Shown one piece after another: positions 1 through 6,444 of a stretch of DNA of 12,034 nt. Numbering within the stretch: position 1 is the stretch's first letter; every line of letters starts with the position of its first letter. Source of the stretch: Methanolinea sp. UBA473 (lineage in GTDB: Archaea; Halobacteriota; Methanomicrobia; Methanomicrobiales; Methanospirillaceae); NCBI GenBank assembly GCA_002509495.1, contig DAEV01000009.1:8308-20341 (forward strand). The letters run 5' to 3'. Both the position numbers and the translations under genes were made by a program. Below the pieces are notes generated by a model. That model made no database searches and was not told the DNA's origin. It saw only the letters and a program-made list of their open reading frames with translations.

Positions 1-459
1 CGCCTCCGATGAAAGAACTTCCCCGAATGTCTGCCGGAGCACTGCCTGGATTCTGTTCCGTAATTTCCTGAAATCCATAAGAGCCTCGTTCTCATCCTCA
101 TAGACATCGGACGGGCCCTTTACCGGGCAGTGGATGGAGATCTTCCCATGGGGCATCCGGGGGCCGAGGATTCCCTGGATCTCGCTGCTGAAGGTCACGA
201 CATACTCAAACCGCCTGAGGGGCAATTCGCGGACCGACTTCGATCGCTGGCCGGTGATATCGATCCCGATCTCCTGCATGCTCCTGGTTGCATACGGATG
301 AACGCCTGCCGGGGCGATCCCTGCAGAATAGGCCTCGAAGCGATCCTGGTACATGGCTCGCATGAATCCTTCCGCGATCTGGGACCGGACGGAATTGTAG
401 ACGCAGAGGAAAAGGATCGTCTGTTTTTTTGTGGACCCTTTTTGCGGAATTCCTGCCAT
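1..459 (-). CDS. ArsC / low-molecular-weight protein tyrosine phosphatase family protein, 3' end outside window
   Basis: The minus-strand frame is open from an ATG at 459-457 to the window edge, giving 153 residues without a stop. The N-terminus has the phosphatase loop of this family, Cys-X5-Arg, as FLCVYNSVRSQIAEGF with Cys19 and Arg25. A typical SAG motif follows (AYSAGIAPAG), and a C-terminal FRKLRNRI helix is typical of the family. Members are arsenate reductases or tyrosine phosphatases acting in the cytoplasm through a thiol-phosphate or thiol-arsenate intermediate. The usual general-acid Asp-Pro segment near residue 115 appears as KGP followed by SDVYEDE, so the Asp of DP seems to be replaced or displaced. 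The gene lies 291 bases downstream of pstS on the same strand, so a link with phosphate or arsenate handling is plausible. Arsenate reductase and phosphatase cannot be told apart here. Several opposite-strand and off-frame ORFs over this region are shadows. Confidence 0.85.
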   Translation of the reverse strand, partial: MAGIPQKGSTKKQTILFLCVYNSVRSQIAEGFMRAMYQDRFEAYSAGIAPAGVHPYATRSMQEIGIDITGQRSKSVRELPLRRFEYVVTFSSEIQGILGPRMPHGKISIHCPVKGPSDVYEDENEALMDFRKLRNRIQAVLRQTFGEVLSSEA

Positions 460-750
460 CGATCTGCCTGGATTTCTTTTTCGGACACGGTACAGCATGC
501 TGTTTACCATTTACTATGAAAATGGCTGCGCCATTCCTATGGAACGCCTATGATACCGAAAGGTCACAAGCCCTCCTGATGAAAACCTCGGATGCGGTGT
601 TCATGCCAGAATGCCTCCGGCATTTTCATGCGTCGGGCCTGTTGCGAACTGCATCATGATGGTGTTCCTGTGGTTTGCTTGTGTCCTGGTCAGGAATCCT
701 GTGGTTTTTTTCGTCTGGGGAATAAAGAGGTTGAAAAATGGGGAGAGGTC
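460..750. other. Non-coding spacer between pstS and the ArsC-like gene, with several short palindromes
   Basis: I see no convincing gene here. It holds a 12-base perfect palindrome at 492-503 (described separately). There are two small hairpins, each with a 6-bp stem and a 3-base loop: AATGGC-TGC-GCCATT at 521-535 and AATGCC-TCC-GGCATT at 610-624. A 10-base palindrome CATCATGATG lies near 652-661. The region would contain the 3' untranslated part of pstS and the promoter of the ArsC-like gene. Confidence 0.5.
492..503. promoter_or_regulatory. 12-bp perfect palindrome upstream of the ArsC-like gene, possible operator
   Basis: ACAGCATGCTGT is its own reverse complement and lies 33 bases upstream of the start codon at 459. 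Reading the minus strand, a weak TATA-like stretch (CATAGTAAAT) precedes it at about 507-516. The palindrome would therefore sit at or near the transcription start, where an archaeal repressor could block initiation. The palindrome is seen directly; the operator role is inferred. Confidence 0.3.
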
Positions 751-1617
751 TCACTTCACCGGTACGAAGCCTTCCTCTGCGAGCAGACTCTGTCCTTCCG
801 AGGAGAGGATGAAGTCAATGTAGTCCCTGGCGAGGCCGGTGGGCTGGCCGCTGGTGAGCAGGTACAGGGACCGCGACAGAGGATACTTACCACTGAGCAC
901 GTTGTCCACTGTCGGCTCGATTGCTCCCGTGTCGGTCGTGATCCTGACCGCTTTGACCGCATTGTCGATGAATCCGAGTCCGACGTATCCGATCGCACCC
1001 GGCGTCTGGGTGATCGTCTGTTTCACGGCACCGTTCGAGTTCTTTTCGAGCATGGTCGGGACGGTGTTCTGGCCGCCCATGATGCTGCTGGTGAAGAATT
1101 CCCGGGTTCCCGACGCACTATCCCTGCCTACCACGACAATGGTCAGGTCCGGGCCGCCGACCTCTCTCCAGTTGGTGTAATTCCCGTTGTAGATGGCTTT
1201 GACCTGGGCGGTGGTAAGACCCGGGACAGTATTTGCCGGGTGGACGATGATCGCGACGCCGTCTTTCCCGATGGGCGTGATCACCATGCCGGGGTACTTC
1301 TTCAGTTCGTCCGGTTTGACATCACGGGACGACATCCCGATGTCCGCCGTCTTTTCTCCTGCTGCCTGGACCCCGACGCTGGAGCCCCCTCCGGTCACCT
1401 GGATATCCGCATTCGGGTGCGTTCCCATGTACACATCCGCAGCCTTCTGGGCAATGGGAAGGACGGTGGTGGAACCGGTGACTTTGATCGATGTTCGTTC
1501 CTGTGATGAGGACGGGCCTGACCCGCTCTCGGTGCACCCGGCGGCGATAAGCGTCAGGACGAGGATTCCTGCCATCGCAAGGGCGATCACTCTGAATTGT
1601 TTCTTGTAAGGAACCAT
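751..1617 (-). CDS. pstS: PstS-type phosphate-binding lipoprotein
   Basis: This 288-residue protein is the substrate-binding component of the PstSCAB phosphate ABC importer, anchored outside the membrane. Residues 1-28 form a lipoprotein signal peptide with a basic start (YKKQFR), a hydrophobic core and lipobox LIAAGC (Cys28). Family motifs follow in order: VTGSTTVLPIAQ at 46-57, GGGSSVG at 76-82, SSRDVK at 96-101, and the phosphate-contacting GRDSASGTREFF at 164-175. TPGAIGYVGLGF at 205-216 and a C-terminal FILSSEGQ helix complete the fold. The length is normal for archaeal PstS. No pstC, pstA, pstB or phoU gene is in the window, so it is a stand-alone copy here. The ATG has no Shine-Dalgarno sequence. 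The strong TATA box at 1651-1660 places the transcript start only about 12 bases upstream of it. Confidence 0.93.
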   Translation of the reverse strand: MVPYKKQFRVIALAMAGILVLTLIAAGCTESGSGPSSSQERTSIKVTGSTTVLPIAQKAADVYMGTHPNADIQVTGGGSSVGVQAAGEKTADIGMSSRDVKPDELKKYPGMVITPIGKDGVAIIVHPANTVPGLTTAQVKAIYNGNYTNWREVGGPDLTIVVVGRDSASGTREFFTSSIMGGQNTVPTMLEKNSNGAVKQTITQTPGAIGYVGLGFIDNAVKAVRITTDTGAIEPTVDNVLSGKYPLSRSLYLLTSGQPTGLARDYIDFILSSEGQSLLAEEGFVPVK

Positions 1618-1650
1618 GGTGGTCTGAATAAGAGACGAACCGGATATCGT

Positions 1651-1660
1651 ATATAAAAAT
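1651..1660 (-). promoter_or_regulatory. TATA box of pstS
   Basis: On the minus strand the sequence reads CGAATTTTTATATACGATA, an excellent archaeal TATA box (TTTTTATATA). It is centred about 38 bases before the pstS start codon, giving a predicted short leader of about 12 bases. Just upstream (1680-1687) is the 8-base palindrome CCTATAGG in an AT-rich stretch, a possible regulator site. Confidence 0.65.
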
Positions 1661-1713
1661 TCGAAGGAGATTATAGTTACCTATAGGGGTATCATAATTT
1701 ATAGAGGAGGTAC

Positions 1714-1896
1714 GGAGATGTGAGGACCTTCGGGTTCGGCGGTGCGATCGGCCGCGACGGGAGGACCCTCACTATCGTCGAACGGAATGGGGGGTACAGT
1801 TTCGGTACCCTCATCGCTCCGGACGAGATCGAGCTGACCCATACAGATGACTCCGAGCCCTCCGACATCGCGATCGATACGCTGCAGAAGTGGTGA
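1714..1896 (+). pseudogene. 5'-truncated remnant (58 codons) of a paralogue of the small lipoprotein at 5889-6347
   Basis: Read from GTG at 1720 to TGA at 1894-1896, this frame encodes 58 residues starting VRTFGFGGAIGRDG. By hand alignment, 35 of 58 residues match the C-terminal 58 residues of the lipoprotein encoded at 5889-6347, without gaps. Recognisable similarity starts at about 1714 (a Gly-Asp codon pair before the GTG). A stop codon at 1702-1704 closes the frame, so the signal peptide, lipobox and the first half of the domain are absent. GGAGGT at 1706-1711 lies 8 bases before the GTG, so translation of a short fragment cannot be excluded. A T-run terminator follows. The remnant is divergent from pstS and borders the AT-rich island. 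I favour a decayed duplicate over a working gene. Confidence 0.75.
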
Positions 1897-2196
1897 AGGG
1901 GGGGTTCACTTTTTTTTTACTTGGACAATGGAATAACTTGTATTTATTGCCATTATTTGGAAAAACGGTTTTAGAACCTTTCAACCTTCTTGTAAACTGC
2001 AACAAATAATGAAATGGGATTTGGATAAAGATAGCTCTATCTGGTAGTATACAGGAGAATCGGAATTTGGGGATCACTATACAAGAACGAATTCGGGATA
2101 AAATGTGGGAGAGGCTTTTAATTCCGGATTGGTTGCCATTCGGACGTTAGATTATAATAACAATTCTTTTTATTCAATATATTACAATAGGATATT
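1897..2196. other. AT-rich intergenic stretch at the left edge of the low-GC island
   Basis: Base composition changes sharply from GC-rich to AT-rich at about 1905. I see no convincing gene; an 88-codon minus-strand frame (1811-2077) has no family features and overlaps the remnant. TATA-like sequences at about 2149-2162 (TTAGATTATAATAA) and 2175-2185 (CAATATATTAC) could drive the membrane protein gene starting at 2197. Confidence 0.45.
1910..1918 (+). terminator. T-run terminator after the lipoprotein remnant
   Basis: Nine consecutive T residues lie 13 bases after the remnant's stop codon, the usual archaeal termination signal. No strong hairpin precedes it. Confidence 0.5.
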
Positions 2197-3180
2197 ATGG
2201 ATACTAATAGGGAAACAATCGATCCTTCAAAATATTTTCTCGGTGCATCAATCCTCCTTGGCGTATATGCTTTTTTATTCATAACGATTGAGATGGAGAA
2301 GTTTTCTTGTTTTCCAATTTGGATAAGTATCCCCCTATTGTTACTAATCGCCATCCCTTGGATTGTAATTCTTTACTATTGTATATTTAATAAAGATACA
2401 AGAGAAAAATTACGTAAAATACATATTAAACATACCAAATGGCTAATAGCATTTTTATTTATATTTACGTATGATTTCGCGTTGCTACTGTCAATGATAA
2501 TCCGATTTAATTGTATTTCTTGGAACATTTATTCGGATATTTTTAATTCTTTTATCGCAATACATGCGACCATTCTTTCTATAGTGATTACTTTGACTAT
2601 CATATCCATACAATTAAATATCGAAAAATATTCCTTTGATATGGTTGAATTTTTTAAAGGTTTAGAAGAAATTTGGGTCACTTTTGCTATTTTTTCTTTA
2701 GCAATTTTTTTTGATTTACTTGTTTTAGCCAAAAGCTTGCCATTCTTTGAATTTTTCTTTATTTTTAGTATTTTTTCAATTTTATCACTATTTCCATATT
2801 ATTGGTTGATGCTTGCCATGATGCGTCCAGAGAATCTTATTCAGAGATTTGGATTAAAGCATCCAGGATTAGATTTACATTTTACTCGTATTGTTCTTCA
2901 AATTATGTATATCTCAATTAAAAAAGGAGAGATTGGTATTGTTGGAGGTGGATTAGGGTGTATTGAACATCAAATTAAACAAGAAATACCAAAAGATATT
3001 CCTCAATTAGATGAAATTATCAATTTATTAGAACTTATAGAAAAAGAAAATAATTACTCTTCATTAAATAGTAAACGGATATCTTATATGAAAAATTATT
3101 TTATAAAAATGAGAGACAGATATTCAATATTTCTTGATGATAAAATAAATAAATTAACGGATGTGTATAGAAGCAATTAA
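2197..3180 (+). CDS. Multi-pass membrane protein of unknown function (AT-rich gene)
   Basis: The predicted protein has 327 residues. About six hydrophobic segments are visible, near residues 13-33, 40-63, 82-103, 118-140, 161-180 and 184-209. A basic loop (KDTREKLRKIHIKHTK, 66-81) lies between the second and third. A soluble C-terminal region of about 115 residues follows, rich in Lys, Glu and Ile, with a Gly-rich turn (IVGGGLGCIEHQI) near 248-260. The stretch IHATILSIVITLTIISIQL then NIEKYSFDMVEFF faintly resembles DUF2254-like membrane proteins, but I do not recognise a family with confidence. Codon use is strongly AT-rich (AAA, ATT, TTA, TTT) and quite unlike every neighbour, which points to horizontal acquisition. 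The gene stands alone, with no partner nearby. The ATG at 2197 has no clear Shine-Dalgarno; TATA-like sequences lie upstream. I assign no function. Confidence 0.8.
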   Translation: MDTNRETIDPSKYFLGASILLGVYAFLFITIEMEKFSCFPIWISIPLLLLIAIPWIVILYYCIFNKDTREKLRKIHIKHTKWLIAFLFIFTYDFALLLSMIIRFNCISWNIYSDIFNSFIAIHATILSIVITLTIISIQLNIEKYSFDMVEFFKGLEEIWVTFAIFSLAIFFDLLVLAKSLPFFEFFFIFSIFSILSLFPYYWLMLAMMRPENLIQRFGLKHPGLDLHFTRIVLQIMYISIKKGEIGIVGGGLGCIEHQIKQEIPKDIPQLDEIINLLELIEKENNYSSLNSKRISYMKNYFIKMRDRYSIFLDDKINKLTDVYRSN

Positions 3181-3252
3181 AAAATCATTAATAAATTGGC
3201 ATGATGATATTCACTTAAATTCTTACATTTATTAACAGTCAACTGCGTAATT

Positions 3253-3261
3253 AAAAAAAAA
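3253..3261 (-). terminator. T-run terminator after the MBL-fold hydrolase gene
   Basis: Nine T residues on the minus strand (A-run on plus) lie about 42 bases beyond the hydrolase stop codon at 3304-3306. The site also marks the right edge of the AT-rich island. Confidence 0.45.
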
Positions 3262-3303
3262 TCGATGCCTTATGCCCCTCTTCCCTTATTCGCATTAAAC
3301 GCT

Positions 3304-4653
3304 CTACCGGAACCGCGGGTACCTGGACGACGCCTTTCCGATCCCGATCTGCATTAAGTCCTCGCCGAGGATCAGCTGCCCGGTGAAGTTCCGCTTCACC
3401 CTCAGCAGTTTCGAGGTCTCCATGGTTCCCGGCACGAAGTGGTTGAGGACAAGCGTGTTGACGCTGCAGTTCGTCGCGACGGACCCGACCACGTCGATCG
3501 TCGTGAGGGCCGTCATCAGGTGCGTCTTCAACGCAAACGCCGGCGAGCTTTCATTCGGGAATCCCATCCGCTCGTCGATCCAGTCCTGGTCGATGACCTC
3601 GTGGACCAGTACGTCGGCACCGGCCGAGAGGTTCTCCAGGTTGCCGCTCGTATCAGGGCCCGTATCGCCCGAGAAGACTACCGACCCGTCTTTTGTAGTG
3701 AACCGATACGCGAACGAAGGGTATACCTGGTGGTGGTCCACGAGGACTGCCGTCACGCAGACATTTTCGTCCCTGTAGACTTCGAACGGATCCATCGCAG
3801 GGCAGGTCGAGTTGGGGAGGTCCAGCGTGTCGGGGACCGGGAACTCGATATCCCCTGCCAGGGGACCGCCGATCTCCCGGATCTCGACCAGCTTTGTGAA
3901 ATCGCGGTACGCGTTGTCCAGCGTCATGTCGTTGATGGTCTGGGCATAGGCCTGCCAGATCAGGTTTGTCATCTGGCGGGTCCCCGGTGTGGGGGTGATA
4001 TTGGCGGGATTGGCACTGTCGGTATAGAGGATCGTCCCGTGGCGATCGGTGTAGTTGGATTTATCGATCTCGAGGGCTCCCCGGTCGGCAGGCCCGATCA
4101 CGATCATGGGAACGACGATCGTCTTTCCGGAAGCGTCGGTCTTTGTCCCAAGACCCGACCCGGGGCCGATCAGCAGGAGTGCAGGGTAATCCGCGACATG
4201 GTCCTGGTGGAGGTGGGTGAAAAAGAGAGCCCTTGCATCCTCGAGGAAGGTCGAAGGGGATTGCACCTTCTTACCGGTATTGGGAGTCTCCGGGTTGAAC
4301 GCTTCCGAGAGCCGCCAGGCGGAGCCCTGGCCGAGGTCGATGATATAGAGGGTCTCCCCGACCACGAGCACCGAGGAGGAACTCGCACGCTCCGTGCCCG
4401 GCCACCAGGCCACCCCGCCCGTCGTCCCGAGGAGCACGAGCCGGGTATTGTAGTTCCCGGAACCTCCGACAGGCAGGACCGTCGCCGTGGGTTTCTCTAT
4501 GGTCACTACCCTCGAATATCCCTTCCCGGTTGTATCCTGGTCTACTGTCCGTTCGTCTCCGCCCACGTTCGTCCCAAGCTCCGTGGCGGCCGCAACACCC
4601 ACGGCCACCAAGGCTGCCAGTATGCAGAGTATCATGATTCGCTGAACTTTCAT
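3304..4653 (-). CDS. Secreted metallo-beta-lactamase (MBL) fold metallohydrolase
   Basis: The protein has 449 residues. Residues 1-23 are a signal peptide (MKVQRIMILCILAALVAVG core, then VAAA), so it should act outside the cell or at the membrane surface. The MBL zinc motif is FFTHLHQDHVADY with His147, His149, Asp151 and His152. Further metal-site elements in family order are VDHHQVYPSFAYRF (306-317), FSGDTGPD with Asp330, ADVLVHEV (346-353), KTHLMT (His378) and LVLNHFVPG with His405. This order resembles the RNase Z / arylsulfatase-like branch of the superfamily, but an exported member is unlikely to process tRNA, so the substrate is unknown. A long insertion between about residues 165 and 300 is larger than in minimal members. 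A GGTGGT ribosome-binding site lies just before the ATG at 4653. The next gene on the strand, a methyltransferase, ends 151 bases upstream, so co-transcription is possible but not shown. Confidence 0.88.
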   Translation of the reverse strand: MKVQRIMILCILAALVAVGVAAATELGTNVGGDERTVDQDTTGKGYSRVVTIEKPTATVLPVGGSGNYNTRLVLLGTTGGVAWWPGTERASSSSVLVVGETLYIIDLGQGSAWRLSEAFNPETPNTGKKVQSPSTFLEDARALFFTHLHQDHVADYPALLLIGPGSGLGTKTDASGKTIVVPMIVIGPADRGALEIDKSNYTDRHGTILYTDSANPANITPTPGTRQMTNLIWQAYAQTINDMTLDNAYRDFTKLVEIREIGGPLAGDIEFPVPDTLDLPNSTCPAMDPFEVYRDENVCVTAVLVDHHQVYPSFAYRFTTKDGSVVFSGDTGPDTSGNLENLSAGADVLVHEVIDQDWIDERMGFPNESSPAFALKTHLMTALTTIDVVGSVATNCSVNTLVLNHFVPGTMETSKLLRVKRNFTGQLILGEDLMQIGIGKASSRYPRFR

Positions 4654-4804
4654 GCCAGACCACCTTTGCAGAAAAGAGAATGATCCGTAAAGGGGGATTA
4701 AGGCTCCCTAACCTGTGTCGGCGAAGGAAAGTTGGTCGGCCATTGAACCGCCACCGGACTTGCACCGGGAAACGGAGGAGAACGCGGCCGGACACCGCCC
4801 CGGA

Positions 4805-5452
4805 TCATGATGCCTTCACTGCCCGGACATAAATCCCCGCGAATCCCCCGGGATGGTCCGGGTCCCGGAGCAGTTCCATCTCCCGGACCTCGAATCCTCC
4901 GCGGGAGATCAGGTCCCGGAGCGACGACTGCGTGTAGAGGACCGTTCCCGGCTGTTTTAACTTCCCGAACACCCTCATGTTCCGGAAGACGACCCGGAGC
5001 AGCCCCCTGATCCCGATCCCTTCGTTCGTGGGCACGGTGACAAGAAGCCTCCCCCCGGGTTTCAGGATCCGGTGCATCTCGGCGATCGTCGCCGGGCCGT
5101 CCACCATGTTGAGAGTGAGTCCCAGGAAGGCGCAATCGAAGGAACCGGGAGCAAACGTCGTCTTCTCGCAGTTCTCCTTCTGCACCGTCACCGTGGGAAG
5201 GTCCTTCGTACGCTCCCGGGTGCGGGCGACCATCTGCCCGGAGAAATCGGTCGCGACCACGCTCTCGGATCGCTCCGCAAGAAAGGGCGTATAGTACCCG
5301 GTCCCGCAGCCGAATTCAACGGTCCGTCCGAGTTTCTGTTCTTTCTGCATCGCGTCCAGGAGGATCTCCCGCATGGAATTTCCGAACACGTAGTCGATCC
5401 CCCCGTCGTATACGCCGGCCGCCCCGTCCCAGAACTCCTCTGCGGATGCCAT
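4805..5452 (-). CDS. Class I SAM-dependent methyltransferase
   Basis: This 215-residue cytoplasmic protein has the Rossmann-like methyltransferase core. Motif I is VEFGCGTGYYT (residues 45-55). The acidic residue at the end of strand 2 is in VVATDFSG (Asp69). SFDCAFLGLTLNMVD (104-118) forms the motif around strand 4, and ILKPGGRLLVTVP (129-141) is the conserved post-strand turn of the methyltransferase-11/UbiE-like group. The substrate cannot be read from the sequence. The ATG at 5452 is chosen because MASAEEFWDGAAGVYD is a normal N-terminus for the group; there is no clear Shine-Dalgarno sequence. Its stop lies 151 bases upstream of the MBL-fold hydrolase gene on the same strand. Length and motifs are complete, and the gene appears intact. 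Confidence 0.88.
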   Translation of the reverse strand: MASAEEFWDGAAGVYDGGIDYVFGNSMREILLDAMQKEQKLGRTVEFGCGTGYYTPFLAERSESVVATDFSGQMVARTRERTKDLPTVTVQKENCEKTTFAPGSFDCAFLGLTLNMVDGPATIAEMHRILKPGGRLLVTVPTNEGIGIRGLLRVVFRNMRVFGKLKQPGTVLYTQSSLRDLISRGGFEVREMELLRDPDHPGGFAGIYVRAVKAS

Positions 5453-5582
5453 AGAAGATCATTGCTAGGGAATTCTTTCAATGTTTTGGAGTGGGCCTCT
5501 TACCGTTCTCCCCGGCATACCTCGCACATGGCGAGGTGACTGCGGGCCGGGCTGACCGGTGTTGAGCACCCTGGCGCCCGGG

Positions 5583-5768
5583 CTACGGATTCGAGTTCTC
5601 CCCTTGGTTCCACGCACAGAAGTCCCGGATGACGTTCAGGGAGCAGGGCGCGGAAAAGTCTGGGCGGCTTATCCAGCAGAACATGACGAGGCCCATTATC
5701 TTGCGGCCCCCGAAGGAATCCTTGCCCTTGCCCGCACCGGCATTCCCGGGCTCTTTCAATCTCGTCAT
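5583..5768 (-). CDS. Possible small ORF (61 residues), unrecognised
   Basis: From ATG at 5768-5766 the minus strand encodes 61 residues beginning MTRLKEPGNAGAGKGKD. Codon third positions are mostly G or C (for example GGC CTC GTC ATG TTC TGC TGG and AAC GTC ATC CGG GAC TTC), as in the neighbouring real genes. The other frames here lack this pattern. The C-terminal half is hydrophobic and aromatic with three Cys residues (FCW, PCS, DFCAW). No clear ribosome-binding site precedes the ATG; the frame can be extended to TTG at 5870. It could be a small protein, the remnant of a larger gene, or chance. Confidence 0.25.
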   Translation of the reverse strand: MTRLKEPGNAGAGKGKDSFGGRKIMGLVMFCWISRPDFSAPCSLNVIRDFCAWNQGENSNP

Positions 5769-5868
5769 TTTCCGGTACCCGATGGCAGGTCCGGCCACCG
5801 TATCCTCCGGTTGCAGGGAGTTCCTGCACCGGGATGTTCGCCAGTCCTGGCCTCCGGCCGGACAATCC

Positions 5869-5874
5869 AAAAAA
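5869..5874 (-). terminator. T-run terminator after the small lipoprotein gene
   Basis: Six T residues on the minus strand, 14 bases after the lipoprotein stop codon at 5889-5891, fit an archaeal terminator. Confidence 0.4.
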
Positions 5875-5888
5875 GGGAGCCTTCGTCT

Positions 5889-6347
5889 TCAACTCCTTTT
5901 CAGCGAGTCGATCGCGACCTCGAAGGGCTCGGCGATGTCCACGTAGGTGAGTTCGATCTCGTCCTGGCCGATCAGCTCGCCGAACGTGTATCCGCCGTCT
6001 CGCTCGACGAGGGTCAGGGACCTGCCGTCGCGGCCGATCACCCCTGCAAACGCGACCGTCCTGATCGCTCCCGACGAATTGATGAAGTGATACTCACCCG
6101 CAAAGATCCGGTCGTCCTGTTCGGTGATCCTCATGTCCATCCGGGCATCGCCATAGTCGGTAAACCCGACGCCGTCCACGTATCCGGTCATTGTGCCTGA
6201 CCAGTTTCCAGTGAGGCTCGGGATCATCATCGGTTGGGTTCCAGGCCCCCCCACGGTTCCCGGCTCTGCGGGGGGAGCCTGATTCGTGCACCCGGCCAGC
6301 AATACCGCAAGGATAAGAAGAATGCCTGCATACAGGATTGCGTTCAT
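5889..6347 (-). CDS. Small secreted lipoprotein of unknown function
   Basis: This 152-residue protein has a lipoprotein signal peptide (MNAILYAGILLILAVLLAGC, lipobox Cys20) and a Pro/Gly-rich linker (about 23-45). A compact domain of about 105 residues begins TGNWSGTMTGYVDGVGF and continues with repeated beta-strand-like stretches (FAGEYHFINSSG, RSLTLVERDGGYTFG, DEIELTYVD). The pattern suggests a small beta-barrel or beta-sandwich, possibly ligand-binding, exposed outside the membrane. I know no assigned function. The C-terminal 58 residues are paralogous to the remnant at 1714-1896. A TATA-like GTTTATCTC lies on the minus strand near 6372-6380, and AGGA precedes the ATG at a normal distance. 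It sits between two T-run signals, so it is probably transcribed alone. Confidence 0.8.
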   Translation of the reverse strand: MNAILYAGILLILAVLLAGCTNQAPPAEPGTVGGPGTQPMMIPSLTGNWSGTMTGYVDGVGFTDYGDARMDMRITEQDDRIFAGEYHFINSSGAIRTVAFAGVIGRDGRSLTLVERDGGYTFGELIGQDEIELTYVDIAEPFEVAIDSLKRS

Positions 6348-6420
6348 ACTTTTCCTGGTTCGGGCTGAAAAGAGATAAACCGGATCGATCCCCGGGCGAT
6401 CCCGGTCGACCCTGTTGCGG

Positions 6421-6444
6421 AAAAGAAAGGGGTATCCGCCCCCT
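6421..6444 (-). terminator. Hairpin plus T-rich tail after the zinc metallopeptidase gene
   Basis: On the minus strand AGGGG and CCCCT pair around a 7-base loop (6444-6428), immediately followed by TTCTTTT. The stem overlaps the last base of the peptidase stop codon. Confidence 0.4.

Larger units (their letters stand above)
5453..5888. other. 436-base spacer between methyltransferase and lipoprotein genes
   Basis: There is no recognisable gene family in this gap. It holds the T-run terminator of the lipoprotein gene (5869-5874, minus) and a candidate small minus-strand ORF (listed separately). A short hairpin GGTGT-TGA-GCACC lies near 5558-5570. Larger ORFs on both strands here have no family features and look random. 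Confidence 0.4.

Noticed and set aside
130..519. Plus- and minus-strand frames of 129 and 97 codons over the ArsC-like gene
   Set aside because: The third minus-strand frame encodes a Cys-X5-Arg phosphatase-family protein and explains the region; the others are off-frame shadows.
592..1506. A 304-codon plus-strand frame opposite pstS
   Set aside because: The pstS product has a complete set of family motifs; the plus-strand frame shows none and begins in the spacer without promoter or ribosome-binding site.
3439..4683. A 414-codon plus-strand frame opposite the MBL-fold hydrolase
   Set aside because: The hydrolase frame has a signal peptide and all zinc ligands; the opposite frame has only Arg/Val/Asp-rich shadow composition.
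5500..5892. A 130-codon minus-strand frame containing ECRCGQGQG, faintly like a methyltransferase motif I
   Set aside because: The Gly spacing does not fit motif I, nothing else of the fold follows, and codon third positions lack the bias of real genes here.
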